Positions 6,301-6,318 of a stretch of 6,318 bases of DNA are shown here, piece after piece. The stretch covers positions 1-6,318 of the forward strand of contig JANMEO010000001.1 of assembly GCA_031376995.1 (NCBI GenBank). The letters are read 5' to 3'. How positions within the stretch are numbered: the stretch's first letter is position 1; each line of letters begins with the position of its first letter. Under the pieces are notes generated by a model. It saw only the letters and a program-made list of their open reading frames with translations. It searched no databases and had not been told where the DNA came from. The DNA is from CANHBY01 sp031376995 (GTDB lineage Bacteria > Pseudomonadota > Gammaproteobacteria > Burkholderiales > Burkholderiaceae_C). The position numbers were made by a program, and so were the translations under genes.

Positions 6301-6318
6301 AGAGTTGTAAATGCTCGC

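Noticed and set aside
5664..6318. tRNA, small RNA, CRISPR or attachment site at the right edge
   Set aside because: No cloverleaf, no regularly spaced repeats and no tRNA 3' end were seen; the region is better explained by transposase relics.

Overview
The window looks like chromosomal DNA of a Gram-negative proteobacterium, most likely Burkholderiales (Comamonadaceae-like). This rests on the remembered style of the phosphomannomutase, the Kdo transferase and the orphan ParA protein, not on a search. The Kdo transferase shows that the cell makes lipopolysaccharide.

Left part (1-2582, + strand): the 3' portion of a phosphomannomutase/phosphoglucomutase gene, cut by the window edge, is followed after 9 bases by a complete waaA (Kdo transferase). 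Both serve cell-envelope carbohydrate synthesis and are probably co-transcribed. waaA converges on argS across 66 bases.

Middle (2649-4729, - strand): a small three-helix membrane protein of VanZ-like appearance lies 8 bases upstream of argS (arginyl-tRNA synthetase), and the two probably form an operon. The argS start is placed at 4370, because a longer reading would run into the upstream gene and add about 30 residues that do not belong to the family. The ArgS looks like the enterobacterial form, not the one I would expect in Burkholderiales.

Right part (4878-5663, - strand): a stand-alone ParA-family ATPase with a good ribosome binding site. A very GC-rich hairpin (G8/C8 stem) lies just beyond its stop. 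No parB is in view.

Right edge (5664-6318): no intact gene. I read it as an insertion-sequence graveyard on the - strand. One piece is the last ~30 codons of an IS5-type transposase (5766-5861, with a nonsense codon). The other is the first 48 codons of an IS4-type transposase (6044-6190, interrupted at a homopolymer). Several short palindromes lie around them, including a perfect 13-bp inverted repeat at 6274-6300. I see no tRNA, rRNA, CRISPR array, phage or defence system. The most informative material is the transposase debris, the atypical ArgS and the unusual Walker A' residue in ParA.
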